Below, piece after piece: positions 30,517-42,486 of a DNA stretch of 64,000 nucleotides (positions within the stretch are counted from its first letter, which is position 1; each line of letters begins with the position of its first letter). The DNA is taken from positions 62,001 through 126,000 of the forward strand of contig WION01000073.1 in NCBI GenBank assembly GCA_015039365.1. The letters run 5' to 3'. Below the pieces are notes generated by a model. That model made no database searches. It saw only the letters and a program-made list of their open reading frames with translations, and was not told where the DNA came from. The translations under genes and the position numbers were made by a program. The DNA comes from Amanita rubescens (taxonomy: Eukaryota > Basidiomycota > Agaricomycetes > Agaricales > Amanitaceae).

Positions 30517-32154
30517 ATGCCAGCTACCACTCGCACTACTGCCACAACTGTTTTGCACAACGTAAAGCCTGGTATCTTCACGTTTACCGGTTTTCACGCC
30601 GCTCGATTCCGGCCTCTCATATATGAACTCAGGGTCGATTCCACTTCCGCATTCTACTACTTATGTGCTCGAGGAATACACCAACCCCCATTCCATATGT
30701 TGAAAAACCACCGCGTCACGCTGTTACAGTGCTCCTTTCCTCTCGTGAACGATTTGAACCTTAACGCTAAGACTCAATCAATGCCCACCCCATCCTACGG
30801 TGTGTCACCATCAGAGTGAGTCGTCTCGTATTGCTCAGCGATTTCGATGGGTTTCATTGTTTTGCAAAAGGGTTGCCTCTCTGTTTAGAGCCTGGAAGTT
30901 TGGCGCGAGAATTATCGAGATCTTGTACCCCCCGGTAGAAGTTACAGACCACTTTGATAAGCTGTATCAGTTAGAAGAAGTCCCCAGCGCTCTGGTTCAG
31001 GTTAGTATCCCCGCCTGCATATCTATCACTCATAACTTCTAAATAGGGTCCTTTACCGACACCATTTTTAGATAACGAACCCGAATTCCAGCTCGCCGCG
31101 CGCACATGGGCCTCGACACTTCGCCCTGTGGAAGGAGACGAGTATGGAATCATACCCGCTCTTCCCAGTCTCGCCCTCGCTCACAAACATTTTCGCAAAA
31201 TGTTACAAAATCACTCCAAAGCACATACTCAGCGTCATAGTATTAACGCAATCATCGAATTAGCTTTTAGTGCGAGGCTTGATCGTCATTGTGACTTCAA
31301 GTACGTTTTCTCCCCTCGGGCTTTCGCATATATCTCCTATAACCTTGCCATTAGAACTGAAGAAAGCTATCGCATTGTGGCGTTTGATGGCATTCCAGAT
31401 GCGCAGTCCGACGCCTTGGTGACACTTCCTTCAGCGACCATCACTGATAAAATAAATATTCATCGGATTTTCTTTCAAGGCGACCGAACGATTTTCCAAC
31501 ACTTGTATTGGTCTTCTGATTGGCTGACAGACGGCTTCTCAATCATCGGGTTCGCTGGAGAATTCAAGACGGATGATGATTATGACTACAATAAAAACCA
31601 GCTAATCATGGTGCTTGCCACTGCACAGGCGCAGCGAAAAGCTCTCTCACTCAAGCAGTCTATCATCATGGGGGCTATTGTCTATGAAGGCCGCGTGCAA
31701 ATTTTTTCTTCGTACTGGACAAGTGACGAATCGGTATGTTTCATAGTTATGTATCAGTTGCCAAAAACTCAAACTTTCTTAGATCCTTTGCATCCACGCG
31801 CACGAGCAACGGTTTCAACTCTCCAACCCTATTCAGGTGATACGCCTATACGTTTTTTGTTCGAAGCTCGAGAAGCATTTCCAGGATACCCTCGCCTTGG
31901 AGCTTAAGACATGGAATATTCCAACTGAAACAACACTCCAGAGTCGCAAGTGGCGTAGTCCTGACCATATTAGAAAGCGTCGTCGGACAGAAGCCGGGGA
32001 AAGCTGTAATGGGAGCATCAATGATGGTCCCGTGGAAGCGGATGATGACCGGTACATGAATGTTATGAAATGGCGCGATGAGGTTGTCAAGGACGGGAAT
32101 GAAGGCAGGGATGTTTCTGAAGAGGACAACCTTTGTCATAAGCCGACCGTTTAG
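30517..32154 (+). CDS. Putative PD-(D/E)XK-fold protein of agaricomycete type
   Basis: A multi-exon gene, function unproven. Exon 1 begins MPATTRTTATTVLHN. A GTGAGT intron near 30815-30868 joins in phase to VASLFRAWKFGARIIEILYP, and a GTTAGT intron follows VPSALVQ. The third exon (GPLPTPFLDNEPEFQLAART on) carries SDALV, then FSIIGFAGEFKTDDDYDYNK, then QLIMVLATAQAQRKAL and GAIVYEGRVQIFSSYW. The D...ExK...Q pattern with a following helix is typical of PD-(D/E)XK nuclease-like domains in fungal hypothetical proteins. The last exon starts about 31785 (ILCIHAHEQRFQLSNPIQVI) and ends in a basic then acidic tail. All introns examined keep phase, so it looks intact. Its promoter seems borrowed (see 30370-30510). 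Confidence 0.65.
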
Positions 32155-33039
32155 GACTCGGAGTTCCTGGGAGTCGCTGTCAAGTCCTGGGGCATATAAG
32201 GTATCCCACTTCAGCTTGAACCATCCATGCCTGCTTTCGTCCACGTCCGCCATGTGTCCATCCTCCTTCGGTTCCGCGTCTGCTCGCCTTTCAATTTTAT
32301 GATGGAGTTATTGGTAAAGAACTGGATTGAGTATAATCTACCTTAGAGATAACTAAGTAGAGTAAGCAACGGGTATAAATGAGTGAATGTAAGTGGTAGA
32401 AAGGACTTCTTCAGTCTCTTGCTGGTGCGGCTAGACCCGAAACTTGTGCGGCTCTACCCGAAAATGGCCCTTTTAGGACACGGCGAAACCCGACGTATGC
32501 CACACAGCAGCATCCCCCGCTCAAGCGTTGGACGGCGAGATGTGCGCGCGGCTTTTCTCGCTGATGCTTTTCTCACTTGTTGCAGCCTGCCATATATGAT
32601 GCTTTGTAAGTAAATATGGCCTTGGACCATGCCACACAAAGCGGTGGCCCACTTTTCAAGTTGGTAAAGAACCGATCCGAGCGCGGAATTTCCCGAACGA
32701 GTAGGCGGCGTAACCTTCGCCTCTGCCTCACGACTCCACACTCTGATGCAACAGCCACGTTTGTCCAGCCCAAGTATCATGCCAAACTACTACTCAATCT
32801 GGCAGTGCTACTATGTGGGGTGTGGTATTATATGACGGAGCCACATCGTTAGAGATTGGCTATCGTTCAAACATCCTGTCAGCACCGACATCTGCATGTT
32901 GAATCATGAATGCATGATCCATAACGACGCGTCATACCCGAAACTTAGGGGGTCGTACGCTTACATAAAAGCGAACACTTTTCCTCTATTCAATCCAGGC
33001 AGGCCCTCAAATCAATCTTTGCGAGATTCGTAACTAATA
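32155..33039. other. Intergenic region; right part is the left arm of a tandem duplication
   Basis: From about 32745 the sequence is repeated at about 34320 (GATGCAACAGCCACG / GATGCAATAACCACG and onward). No separate gene is recognised. The duplicated block carries the promoter of the small secreted protein gene. Confidence 0.5.
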
Positions 33040-33795
33040 ATGCAACTCTCTAGTATCACTGTTCCCATCCTCCTCATCTTCATCGCTACCGTATGCGCCT
33101 CACCACTGTATGGCATCGGTTCCTCGAACAACGATATTCAAGTCATTTCCGTACGTCCCTTGATACCTTGTACTTCTTGACGTCCCGTTAACTTTTTCTA
33201 GAAACGACGAAAGGCGACTGTAAAGAAGAATCTCCCAGAGTCAATGAAAGAACTCGAATCGCAACTTCCCAAAGATTTGGTAGTTGTTGATTCAAGTAAA
33301 TTTGAATCGATCTGGGAGCCTTATCAGGGAAAAGGAGATGCTACCTCCATTACAGGCCTGATGGGTTATTACTCATACCGAATGCATGACGGGTACGAAG
33401 GGCAAAGAGCTATAATCAAAGGAATTTGGTCAACCGTAAACTCGAAAAACGTCGCCCAAGAGGGCTTCTGTCTGCATGACATGGAAATGTTGCTTGCATT
33501 GTTTATCAACCCGAACCCGAGCGCAGACCGTCCAAACTTCCTTTTTATCATAAAGAACGATGGCTCGGGGTACTTTCATCAATGGGAAGTCCAAGGTTTG
33601 ACCCCCAAAAAAGCGTCACAACTCCGTGAGGCCGCCAAGACAACCTTTGCAGTAAAGTACAATCCTACGCCAGGCTTGTGAGTGCATTCGTTCAACTTGT
33701 GGGATACGTACCAACATTTTCGCTGTAGTATGCTTGACAGCAGCTGGCTATATAAACAGAACGAAGAGGGTAAATGGAAGGCGTTCTTTATTTGA
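33040..33795 (+). CDS. Small secreted protein, copy 1 (217 aa)
   Basis: Three exons: 33040-33150, 33202-33677 and 33729-33795, joined by 51-bp GTACGT...TAG and GTGAGT...TAG introns, all in phase. The product begins with a clear signal peptide (MQLSSITVPILLIFIATVCA, then SPLYG) and is followed by KRRK, a possible processing site. The mature part (SKFESIWEPYQGKGDATSIT; GYYSYRMHDGYEGQRAIIKG) has no recognised domain and ends GKWKAFFI. Ending at the in-frame stop after PTPGL is the alternative if the second intron is not used. Probably an extracellular or effector-like protein; function unknown. Confidence 0.8.
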
Positions 33796-34310
33796 ATGCT
33801 GCCAGGCCGGCTCGTTCACGCCACGCATTGTCATGGTTGGAAATGGTGTTGGAAGGAGTTAAAGTTACAATGCATCCTGTCGTCTCACTACCAAATCACC
33901 CTTGATGTCATGGACTAAATGTTTCCAATGTTTGTTCTTGTTGTAATAGTAGTTTTTCGTGATTCGACTATTCATGTTTGATCGATAATCCATGGGATCC
34001 TTCGGACCCTCCTTCGACAGTTCGACTCCTTCACTCCGGCATGATCCACACTCTGATGACTACCAGATAGGTGTTTGTTGCGGTGTAGGCTTTGACCATT
34101 ACCGTCTTATGATGAGTCCGGGAGTCCCACATTGTTTTTGGAATGTCCTAGTTGATAACATATGTTCTTTCCACTCGAAGAAGCTGCTGAAACAGGTTTT
34201 TGAACGTCAAATGGCTAACAGCGTGTTGTGCGACTTCAAGAAAATAAAGTAAAGAACCGAGGTGTGCGTATCAACGGGTGCCTGTAGCTGTTCATCGTCA
34301 TCAAAGTCAA
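33796..34310. other. Spacer between the tandem secreted-protein genes
   Basis: It holds an 86-codon plus-strand frame (33992-34252) without recognisable features. I do not call it a gene. Confidence 0.35.
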
Positions 34311-34621
34311 ACCTGATGCAATAACCACGTTTGTCCAGCCCAAGTATCATGCCAAACTACTACTCAACCTGGCAGTACTACTATGTGATGCGGTATTATA
34401 TGACGGGGCCCACATCGTTAGAGATTAACTATCGTTCAATCTTCAAAGTGACACACCTCCTGTCAGTGTCGCCATCTGATGTCGAATCTAGATGATAGTA
34501 GATCCATAACGACGCGTCATACCCGAAACTCAGGGGGGTCATTGGCTTAAAAGCGAACGCTTTCCCTCTATTGAATCCAGGCAGGCCCTCAAATCAATCT
34601 TTGCAAGATTCGTAACTAATA

Positions 34622-35370
34622 ATGCAACTCTCTAGTATTACTGTTCCCATCCTCTTCATCTTCATCGCTACCGTATGCGCTTCACCGCTGTATGGCGTCG
34701 GTTCCTCGAACAACGATATTCAAGTCATCTCGGTACGTCCCTTGATACCTCGCACTTCTTGACGTCCCGTTAACTTTTTCTAGAAACGAGGAAAGCCGAC
34801 TGTAAAGAAGAATCTCCCAGACTCAATGGAAAAACCGAATCGCAACTTCCCAAAGATTTGGTAGTTGTTGATTCAATTAAATTTGAATCGATCTGGGAGC
34901 CTTATCAGGGAGAAGGAGATGCTACCTCCATTACAGGCCTGATGGGTTATTACTCATACCGAATGCATGACGGGTACGAAGGGCAAAAAGCCATAATCAA
35001 AGGAATTTGGTCAACCGTAAACTCGAAAAAGGTCGCCCAAGAGGGCTTCTATCTCCATGACATGAAAATGTTGCTTGCATTGTTTATCAACCCGAACCCG
35101 AGCGCAGACCGTCCAAACTTCCTTTTTATCATAAAGAACGATGGCCCGGGGTATGTTCATGAACGGGATGCCCAATTGACCCCCACAACGGCGTCGCGAC
35201 TACGTACGAACGCCAGGAGAACCCTTACAACAAAGTACAATCCTACGCCAGGCTTGTGAGTGCATTCGTTCAACTCGTGGGATACGTACCAACATTTTTG
35301 CTGTAGTATGTTTGACAACAGCTTTCTATTTAAAATGGTCGAGGGTAAATGGAAGGCGTTCTTTATTTGA
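34622..35370 (+). pseudogene. Small secreted protein, copy 2 (frameshifted)
   Basis: A tandem duplicate of 33040-33795 with the same intron positions (exon 1 34622-34732, exon 2 from 34784, exon 3 ending 35370). Relative to copy 1 a single base is missing around 34828-34834 (ATGAAAGAACTCGAATC against ATGGAAAAACCGAATC). This shifts the frame about 17 codons into exon 2 and produces a stop at about 34861. After the lesion the copy-1 frame remains open to the end and is well conserved (SIKFESIWEPYQGEGDATSI), so the lesion is recent, or is an indel error. The signal peptide is intact. Confidence 0.8.
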
Positions 35371-35867
35371 ATGGTGCCAGGGTTGGAAGTGGTGTTGGGA
35401 GGAGCAGGCCATATTTAAGTTACAATGCATTATCTCGTCTCACTGACATGTCCACCAAAGTGTATAACTGGCATATGCCTATTATAGTATGGGTATGAGA
35501 AACGGTCAACCAAGTGTTGCTCATCTGCGATTTGAATGGAGCCCGATCGCGTTTCGTAATCAACGCGGTTCATCAATTTTGCAGCGGTGATGGTCATTCT
35601 CTCACTCGTTTCACCCTACTTCCGTCTCTCCTATTGCTTTTCTGCTCGTCAGTAAACTATGTCGACCCGTGTCTCATGACCATCACGCCTTCAAAGTGAC
35701 CTTTAAAGTCTTGATAGGACTCAGATTAAAGTGACGGCTGTACAGACAACATGACGGGTTGGGCCTCAAAAGTACGTATTACAACTGTTCCACGAATAGG
35801 CGAAGGCTCATAACAAGATGATTATCAGCAGTGGGGAGTCATAGTCACGCGTAGCGGCAACTTTTTG
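35371..35867. other. Intergenic region upstream of ankyrin copy 2
   Basis: No gene recognised. The duplicated upstream element and scraps seen before copy 1 were not found here, so the two ankyrin copies have different promoters. Confidence 0.4.
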
Positions 35868-35880
35868 AATATATAAGGCA
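35868..35880 (+). promoter_or_regulatory. TATA-like box of ankyrin copy 2
   Basis: GAATATATAAGG lies about 110 bp before the ATG at 35984. Confidence 0.45.
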
Positions 35881-35983
35881 TGGCCGTGCGCGTGCCAGGC
35901 CATTGGTTCATCAGTCACTTCTGTTCCCTCAAGGGCGAACTTCTGTTGCTCGCTTGCAATAATTGAAAGCCTGTTCCCTGGCG

Positions 35984-38900
35984 ATGGTACAAACGAGTGA
36001 AGCTCAAGCGTTCTTAGATCGCATCACATCACTTCCAAAGGGACCTGATGTTAACCTTGATGAGGTCTTGCAACCGTCCTTGGATGACGAAACGGAGTTG
36101 CGTCGCTTGCTGGCTACTGATCGATCCAACGCTAGGCTATCCAACCCCTACGTCGGTCTCGTCGACATCTTTGAAGCGCCTTCTGACATCAGGGTTACCC
36201 GCGCCCGAGTTATCAAGGATGATCAAGACCTGAACGCGAAATACGTTATGCCCTTACCTGAAGATAAGAGGAGAAAAGAAGGCGAGCCGTGTATGGTCTC
36301 GGACTTGGACGAGTTCCAGGGAAACTGGAGCATTTTCTCTGAAGGTTCATTGTCCCAACTCACGGATTGGAACAACGTTATCGCCGCTGGTGGATCAGTA
36401 TTGGCTTGTTTAGCTCCGCTTTCGGATGCGGACAAGTCATCAAAGAGGGCGATCAGGAAACATTATCACTCGGTTGCGTATCCAGCATCAGATATCGACC
36501 TTTTTTTGTGGGGCTTGACGCCCGAACAGGTAAGGTTATCCCCCCTTGCTTGTGCAGCAAATCCTACTTATCGGATAGGCAGAAAAGAAGATAATCACGA
36601 TCTACGAGGCTGTGCGCGATTCTGTCCCTTGGGATGTTACATGTGTTCGAACAAAGAATGCTATTTCAATTCACTGTAAGCTATTTCCGTTGCATTTTCT
36701 CTTCGGGTGACTGATAATGCGTCGTAGCTCAATATCCCTACCGCACTGTACAAATCATTCTTCGCTTGTATCATTCCCCAGCGGAAGTACTTGCGGGTTT
36801 CGATATTGATGCGCCATGCTGTGCCTACGATGGTACACGTGTATGGGCAAACCCAAGAGCAATTGTCGCTATGATGCGTCAATGCAATACCACGGATGTT
36901 ACCCGTAGATCTCCGTCTTACGAAGTCCGATTATCAAAGTATGCGAAACGTGGCTTCGAAGTCTATGTGCCTAGCCTTGTCAGAGCCGACGTCGATCCTA
37001 CTGTAAGTGTTCTATCTCTCATTATTCGATATCATTTCGAGTTGATGGTTTGAAGATATTTGAACGCTCGATTGTGAGAGTACAAGGACTCGCGAGGCTT
37101 TTGGTGCTTGAGAGATTAGCTACGTCTGACGAACGCCAATCTTTCTTAAAGGCTCGTCGTGAGCTTCGTGGGCGCCCTACTGAGCCTTGGAGATATAAGA
37201 AAGCGAGGCGCAAGTACAAAAACGACCTGAAGGCACTCAATGATCTGGAAGAGATCGAAATGAACAATTACGACCTTGCATCTTTGCATATACCTTATGG
37301 TCCTGGTTGGGATGCTCGTAGAATCGTTAAATTGATATACCAAACGGCACGTTGGCATTTCTTTCCTATCCGTATATTCTGACTTCTTGTGCAGGATTTA
37401 GGAATGAACTGTATGCTAACCCCATCCTTTCAAACGGCTCTTGCTCTAACGCTTATTATAAGCTACTTTCAACCCCAGGAACAAGGGAAGAAGATTACAC
37501 CGCCATCCCGCTTTCTTTGGCACGATTCAAGAATGTATGGAAGATTGTTGCGAAGTAAGTAAAGTTGCGTATTCACGTTAATATACTTAGCTATTCTTAC
37601 AGTGCTGCCCTACACCGGTCGACGAAGCGGAGTGTGAATTGCAAGCTAAAGAGGATGAGGCCTATATCCGTGGCCGCATCACGTTCGTGTTCATTCTATG
37701 GGTTGGTCGTATCTATCTAAGCTTGTCTCAGCTTTATGAAAGAAAATCCGGGCCGTCAAATTATCACAGGCAGTTTCAACCCCATTGATGTAGGAGAATG
37801 GAGCACTCAAGTTTATATTGGGCCAATAGAGCGTCTCTTTGCCTCCATCGCGGATCATGACAGGGGTACCGTTGCCCGCATGATCAAAGAAGGTGCCGAT
37901 TTCAACCATCGTGATCATGTTGGACGATCACCGCTCCATTTTGCCATCTTGTGCAACGCGACGGAGATCGCTTGCGATATTGTGGAATCGGGGGCGAGGA
38001 TGACGGCTCGCCTTGTTGATGGACGGACTTCTTTGCATCTTGCTGTCCAGCGTGACCAAGCCATCGTTGTCCGTAAATTATTGGACAAGAGTGCTCAGAA
38101 TCGAGAAGCAGTCAGTACAGGGATCAAAGAGGAACCTGAAGATGACGAGGAGAAGAATGCGCGAGAACGTCCGTCGTCCGAGGACGATTGGAGTTCTGAG
38201 GATGACGGAGTAATGGAGATTGATAGTGAGGAGGCCGGTGACGAAGACGGTATGGGCGAGGATGAGGATAACGACGATGAAAATGATAAGAAGAAGGCTC
38301 CTTCAAAAGGGAAAGATGAAGAAACTTCCACCAGTGATGAAATCCCAGACGATAATACCGATGAGCCCGATGTATTTGATCTCAACGCTGCTGATTGGGA
38401 TTTCGGCTTGACCCCCTTGGCATACGCTGTTATCTTCGCTTCGGTTCCAATCCTTGAAGATCTCATTGCAGCTGGTGTTGATGTCAAGGCGTCGACTCAG
38501 AATAATACATTGAACGTTCACCCACTGGCGTTGACCGTGCTCAGGCCGGACGAAGACGAAGCTTGCGTGATCGCGGAAAGATTGATCCTTGGGGGGGCGA
38601 CCTCATCTCCCGCAGATGGTCAGTTCCGCACCATCTTTTACCGCGTCGTTGCTTCAAAGAAAGTCAAACTTGCCTCAACCATCATGAGGTGCGATCCCAA
38701 TGCAAACGCTGTCATCAATTTTCCATACTTTTCGTGGTACGAAGTGACATTCCCCGTCGTTGTTGCTATCTACGAACGGGATTACTCGATGACGGCTGTG
38801 CTTCTTGCATACGGTGCAAAGCTCCAACCTCTCGAAGAGGATATCACGAGGGCCGTCGCCACAAGGTTTGTCACGCAAAGGTATTGAACAGCATAGAAAT

Positions 38901-41892
38901 CTGATCTATGCGTTGATACAGACCAGCTAAAGACAGTCGCCATCTATTCAGTTATGGAAACAGCAACCCACTGTTAAAGATGTACCAAACTATCGAGACA
39001 GCCCTTAACCATCATGATGACATTGTACAATTACTCGCTTCTCTTGGTGCTGATGTCAACGTCGTAATTCGATCCAGCAATAATAGCTACATCGAAGATG
39101 GAGACAAACTCAGTATCCTTGATTGGGTCAATATAGCCATTAAATCTATGGAAATCCAGATCAAGGAAGCAAAGAAGGCAGGAAGGGATTTAGAGCCTGT
39201 AGACTTTTCAGTGCTGCAAACCTGGAAAGAATACGCCTGTCTCGCCGCTACAGTCTCTAGTTACCCATGGTCATATCAACAAACGAAAGAAGAACGGTTG
39301 GCTGATATTGAACGCATGGAGGACGCCAAGCGATATTTCGAAGATGTCAAGGAGATTCTTATTTCGAATGGCGCCAAGACGTGGACTGAACTAAAAGGTG
39401 ACAAAAATCCAAAGTCGACCTTCCCAGTCGTCGACAAAGGTCCTGAAAGTTCCGATTCCCAATCTTTCGAAAATTATGACTTCTCTGCGTTATTCTATCC
39501 CAACACCATCCCCCGCCATTTGGTTGCACGGTACCACGAGCTTTTCGAAGCCTGCTTCAAAGGCGATAACGAAAAAATCCAGGCGTTATGTCTTCCTCCT
39601 GAAGGAGTGCAAAATGACGAAACACCTCTTCAAATAACTGTTCAGTTGCGAAATCCAGATGGAGACCGTCTTACAGGTCAGTTGACTACGTTATGGCACG
39701 ACTGCGTTTGACTTTTAAATCAGGCGTCACTCCATTTTCGATTGCCATCGAGCGACGTCAGTGGGATACTGCACGTTTGATACTTGGCATTACCGTGGCC
39801 CAGTACGAAGCGGAAGAAGCAGAAATTGTTTTCTCAGTCGATGACATAGATCTTGGTAATTTCCACCTATCCAAGCAACAATTCTTTTATTGATTATTGA
39901 TTCGTAGATGGCGATGGATCCGATAATGATTCTGCTTATTCTGATGATTCTGACGCAACTGTTGAGCAGAGCAAAAACCTCTATGTTGATGTCGCCAAAC
40001 GTCCCTCTGCCGTCAAATGCGACGTGAAGCCCGGGCGTTTCTTTTCCTGCACACGTCCGTACGGCTACATTTCTGACGGCAGATACTTGGAAGAGACGGT
40101 CTTTGACAAGGCTATTCGAGAAGACGACCTAGAATCGTTTGTGAAATTGCTCAATATGTTTGTCAACCTCCCAGTTGCCGAAGACATACCAAACGATATG
40201 ATCCAATCATTACTGTCTAAGGATCGGCCAGACATGTTGGACGAGTTGATCAAGCGCACAGGAACAGGGATCGACATCAAGACAGTACGTAACGAGGCGA
40301 AGAATGCGATACCGGCGAATGACCAGAGCAGACTCTATCTTGGATTGAACGTTCATGGGAAGAAGCGTGCCGATCTCGCGAGAAAGCATGATCCAAACGC
40401 CAAGCTCGAGACACGCGAGTTCCCATTACTATGGAACGCGTTGGTTCACAATGCCGCAAAGGTTGTGGATTACCTGAGCGGCGAGAAACCTTACTCTGCG
40501 TACCGATCCTATGCTATGAGTCATAACGATGAACGGGCAGAACGTTTGAGAAGCATCGATAATCTCAAGGAGCTCCTACCTCAGTGGCTTGGATTCAGGA
40601 CCAATTCTTTCGGCGAGTCACCGCTGGCTGCGGCCGCCTTGTCCGGGAAGGTGGAAACACTCAAGATTCTATTTGCCAAGCACAAGGATCTGATGAAGGC
40701 TGTGCTTCACGATAAGTATGTTCTTGATGACGAATTCAGGCTCGACAGATTGACTATTTGGCTGTTGAATTATAGGTACAAGCCAGCTAACCTGAACGTA
40801 CTACAAGTGGCGGTAAGAGCCAACAAAGAAGTGGACACTGAATTGTTGGATTTCTTGTTGGCGAAGAATATCTCCCCTCTGGAAACTGATACCAACGGGT
40901 AACCGTTCTAGTTTCTGTTCTCTTCAGGAGCTGACTTGAGCTTGCGCTAGTCGTAATCCTTATCATATTCTCTGTAATCGCAACAATTGCCACCTTCTGA
41001 AACACTTGATTGAAAAACTTCCTTCCGACGTCAACGAAGCTCTCTTCAAGCAGCAAACTCGCGGACAACTGAAAACCGTAGGTGTTGCTTGAACGTCATT
41101 GGAATACGAAAATTGATTCTATGTAACTTACAGCCATTACACCTTGCTGTCAAAGCAGGTGCCATCAAGGCGGTTGAACTACTTCTTGCTTGCTCGCATG
41201 TCGCAAATGCGATTCGCGACTCTGATGGATGCCTTCCGCTCCACATTGCGGTCCGCTGTGGCTTCTCCCGTATCGCGAAGTTATTAATCAATGCTTCCCC
41301 GTCCACATTGTGCGTGGAAGATGGTGTCGGTTCTACAGCATTCGAATCCACTATCTTGAATCGTTTCCGCGAAAGAATGGATCATTTCACCCGCGATGAT
41401 TATATCCCACAAATCGATTGCGTCGATGCGAGTGGAGCTAAGAAAGATCCAGAGCGGTTCGATCTCGCTCATCTAGAAAAGGAACTCCCTCGTTTGAGGG
41501 AGACGATCGATTCCCTGTTGAAAGTGGGTAAGCTTCGGAAAGATACCAAGATAGAGAAGGAGCTCGTTAGATTTGCTGAGATGATGGAAGAACGGATGCG
41601 AGAACTTCAACAGACACGTGTGGGTCGCGTCGAGCCGAAGAAACCGGAAAAGGAGAATCCAACTGATGTTAAAGATTACGACGCAACATGTGATGTCGTC
41701 AAAGGGGCCTTGGATCATATCCAAACGCGCGAGCTAGTGCATCTCATCGATGTTCAGAAATCAGTCGATGGCAGTATGAAAAGTAGCAGTGGTCAAAAGC
41801 CTGATATTGTAGGAGATGATATGCATACTGAAGAGAAGGAATTGGAGACGAGCTTTGTCCAACAGCACGCTATTGACTACGAACGAGTCTAG
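35984..41892 (+). CDS. Large ankyrin-repeat protein with putative N-terminal nucleotidyltransferase-like domain, copy 2 (intact)
   Basis: About a dozen exons; every junction examined keeps phase. Exon 1 (35984-36529) contains Gly136-Gly137-Ser138 (GGSVLACLAPL) and Asp170/Asp172 (SDIDLFLWG). Later exons give VRTKNAISI, VQIILRLYHSPAEVLAGFDI and RSPSYEVRLSKYAKRGFEVY. This is compatible with a diverged nucleotidyltransferase fold, but the GGS-DxD spacing of about 32 residues is long. Then come HRHPAFFGTIQECMEDCCEC, GRQIITGSFNPI, ankyrin repeats (GRSPLHFAI, GRTSLHLAV, GLTPLAYAVIFA), an acidic linker, VTPFSIAIERR, and PLHLAVKAGA and GCLPLHIAVRCG repeats near the C-terminus. One intron uses a GC donor (after KLIYQT) where copy 1 has GT. 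Probably cytosolic; substrate unknown. Confidence 0.85.
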
Positions 41893-41937
41893 AGCAAAAG
41901 TGGCCAATAGTGAATACACTATAGTCACTTCTTACAT

Positions 41938-42486
41938 TTAAAGTGCTGCTGCCATTTCTTTGACATCATTGATAACCGCCATGAACCTCTGATACCCATC
42001 CTCCGTCGTAATGTCCGTATCCCACCTCTCTGCTGGAACTGTGTCGATTATGATATCGGTAGACGGCGCAACATAGTTGGGATCTACATGGCCAGTTGCT
42101 TTGTCCATGCAATAAAACGCAAGCCTTTGTCCCAGGACACTGACGCCATGAAGCCTAGGTATCGGGGTGACATTGTAAAGGGCACGAAATCTGGCCCTCA
42201 TCTGTGCATCTGCAGCGACTCTGCTATAGATGTGGTCGAGATAGAGAGGGGGTTTAATTTCAAGGAAGAAGATGGGCAGATCGTTCACTTGGACGACGTA
42301 GGTAACGACGAAGTTGATAGGCACACCAACAACCTGGGGAAGGGGGTACTGTGGCTCGATGGTAAAAGTATCATCGGTGAAGCACACTTTATTGAGGATC
42401 TTGTCAAACACCCCGTAGTACTTGTTTTCGATGGTGGTGTTGTGCGGGATGCGAGCGAACTGGTCGAGTATGCGTTGAGGCAACAT
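41938..42486 (-). CDS. Small PD-(D/E)XK-like hypothetical protein, 182 aa
   Basis: A single-exon ORF convergent with ankyrin copy 2, with only 45 bp between the stops. It begins MLPQRILDQFARIPHNTTIE and contains FVVTYVV...LPIFFLEIKPP, with a central E-x-K motif typical of PD-(D/E)XK nuclease-like folds, followed by AADAQMRARFRALYNV and an ending DVKEMAAAL. From memory, similar proteins are common in agaricomycete genomes, often as repeated families, and are uncharacterised. No catalytic function is shown. Its 5' flank (42490-42850) has no further recognised exon. Confidence 0.75.
   Translation of the reverse strand: MLPQRILDQFARIPHNTTIENKYYGVFDKILNKVCFTDDTFTIEPQYPLPQVVGVPINFVVTYVVQVNDLPIFFLEIKPPLYLDHIYSRVAADAQMRARFRALYNVTPIPRLHGVSVLGQRLAFYCMDKATGHVDPNYVAPSTDIIIDTVPAERWDTDITTEDGYQRFMAVINDVKEMAAAL

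Noticed and set aside
31846..32253. Minus-strand ORF of 135 codons
   Set aside because: Antisense to the last exon of the PD-(D/E)XK-like gene, whose plus-strand frame is supported by phased introns; no recognised domain.
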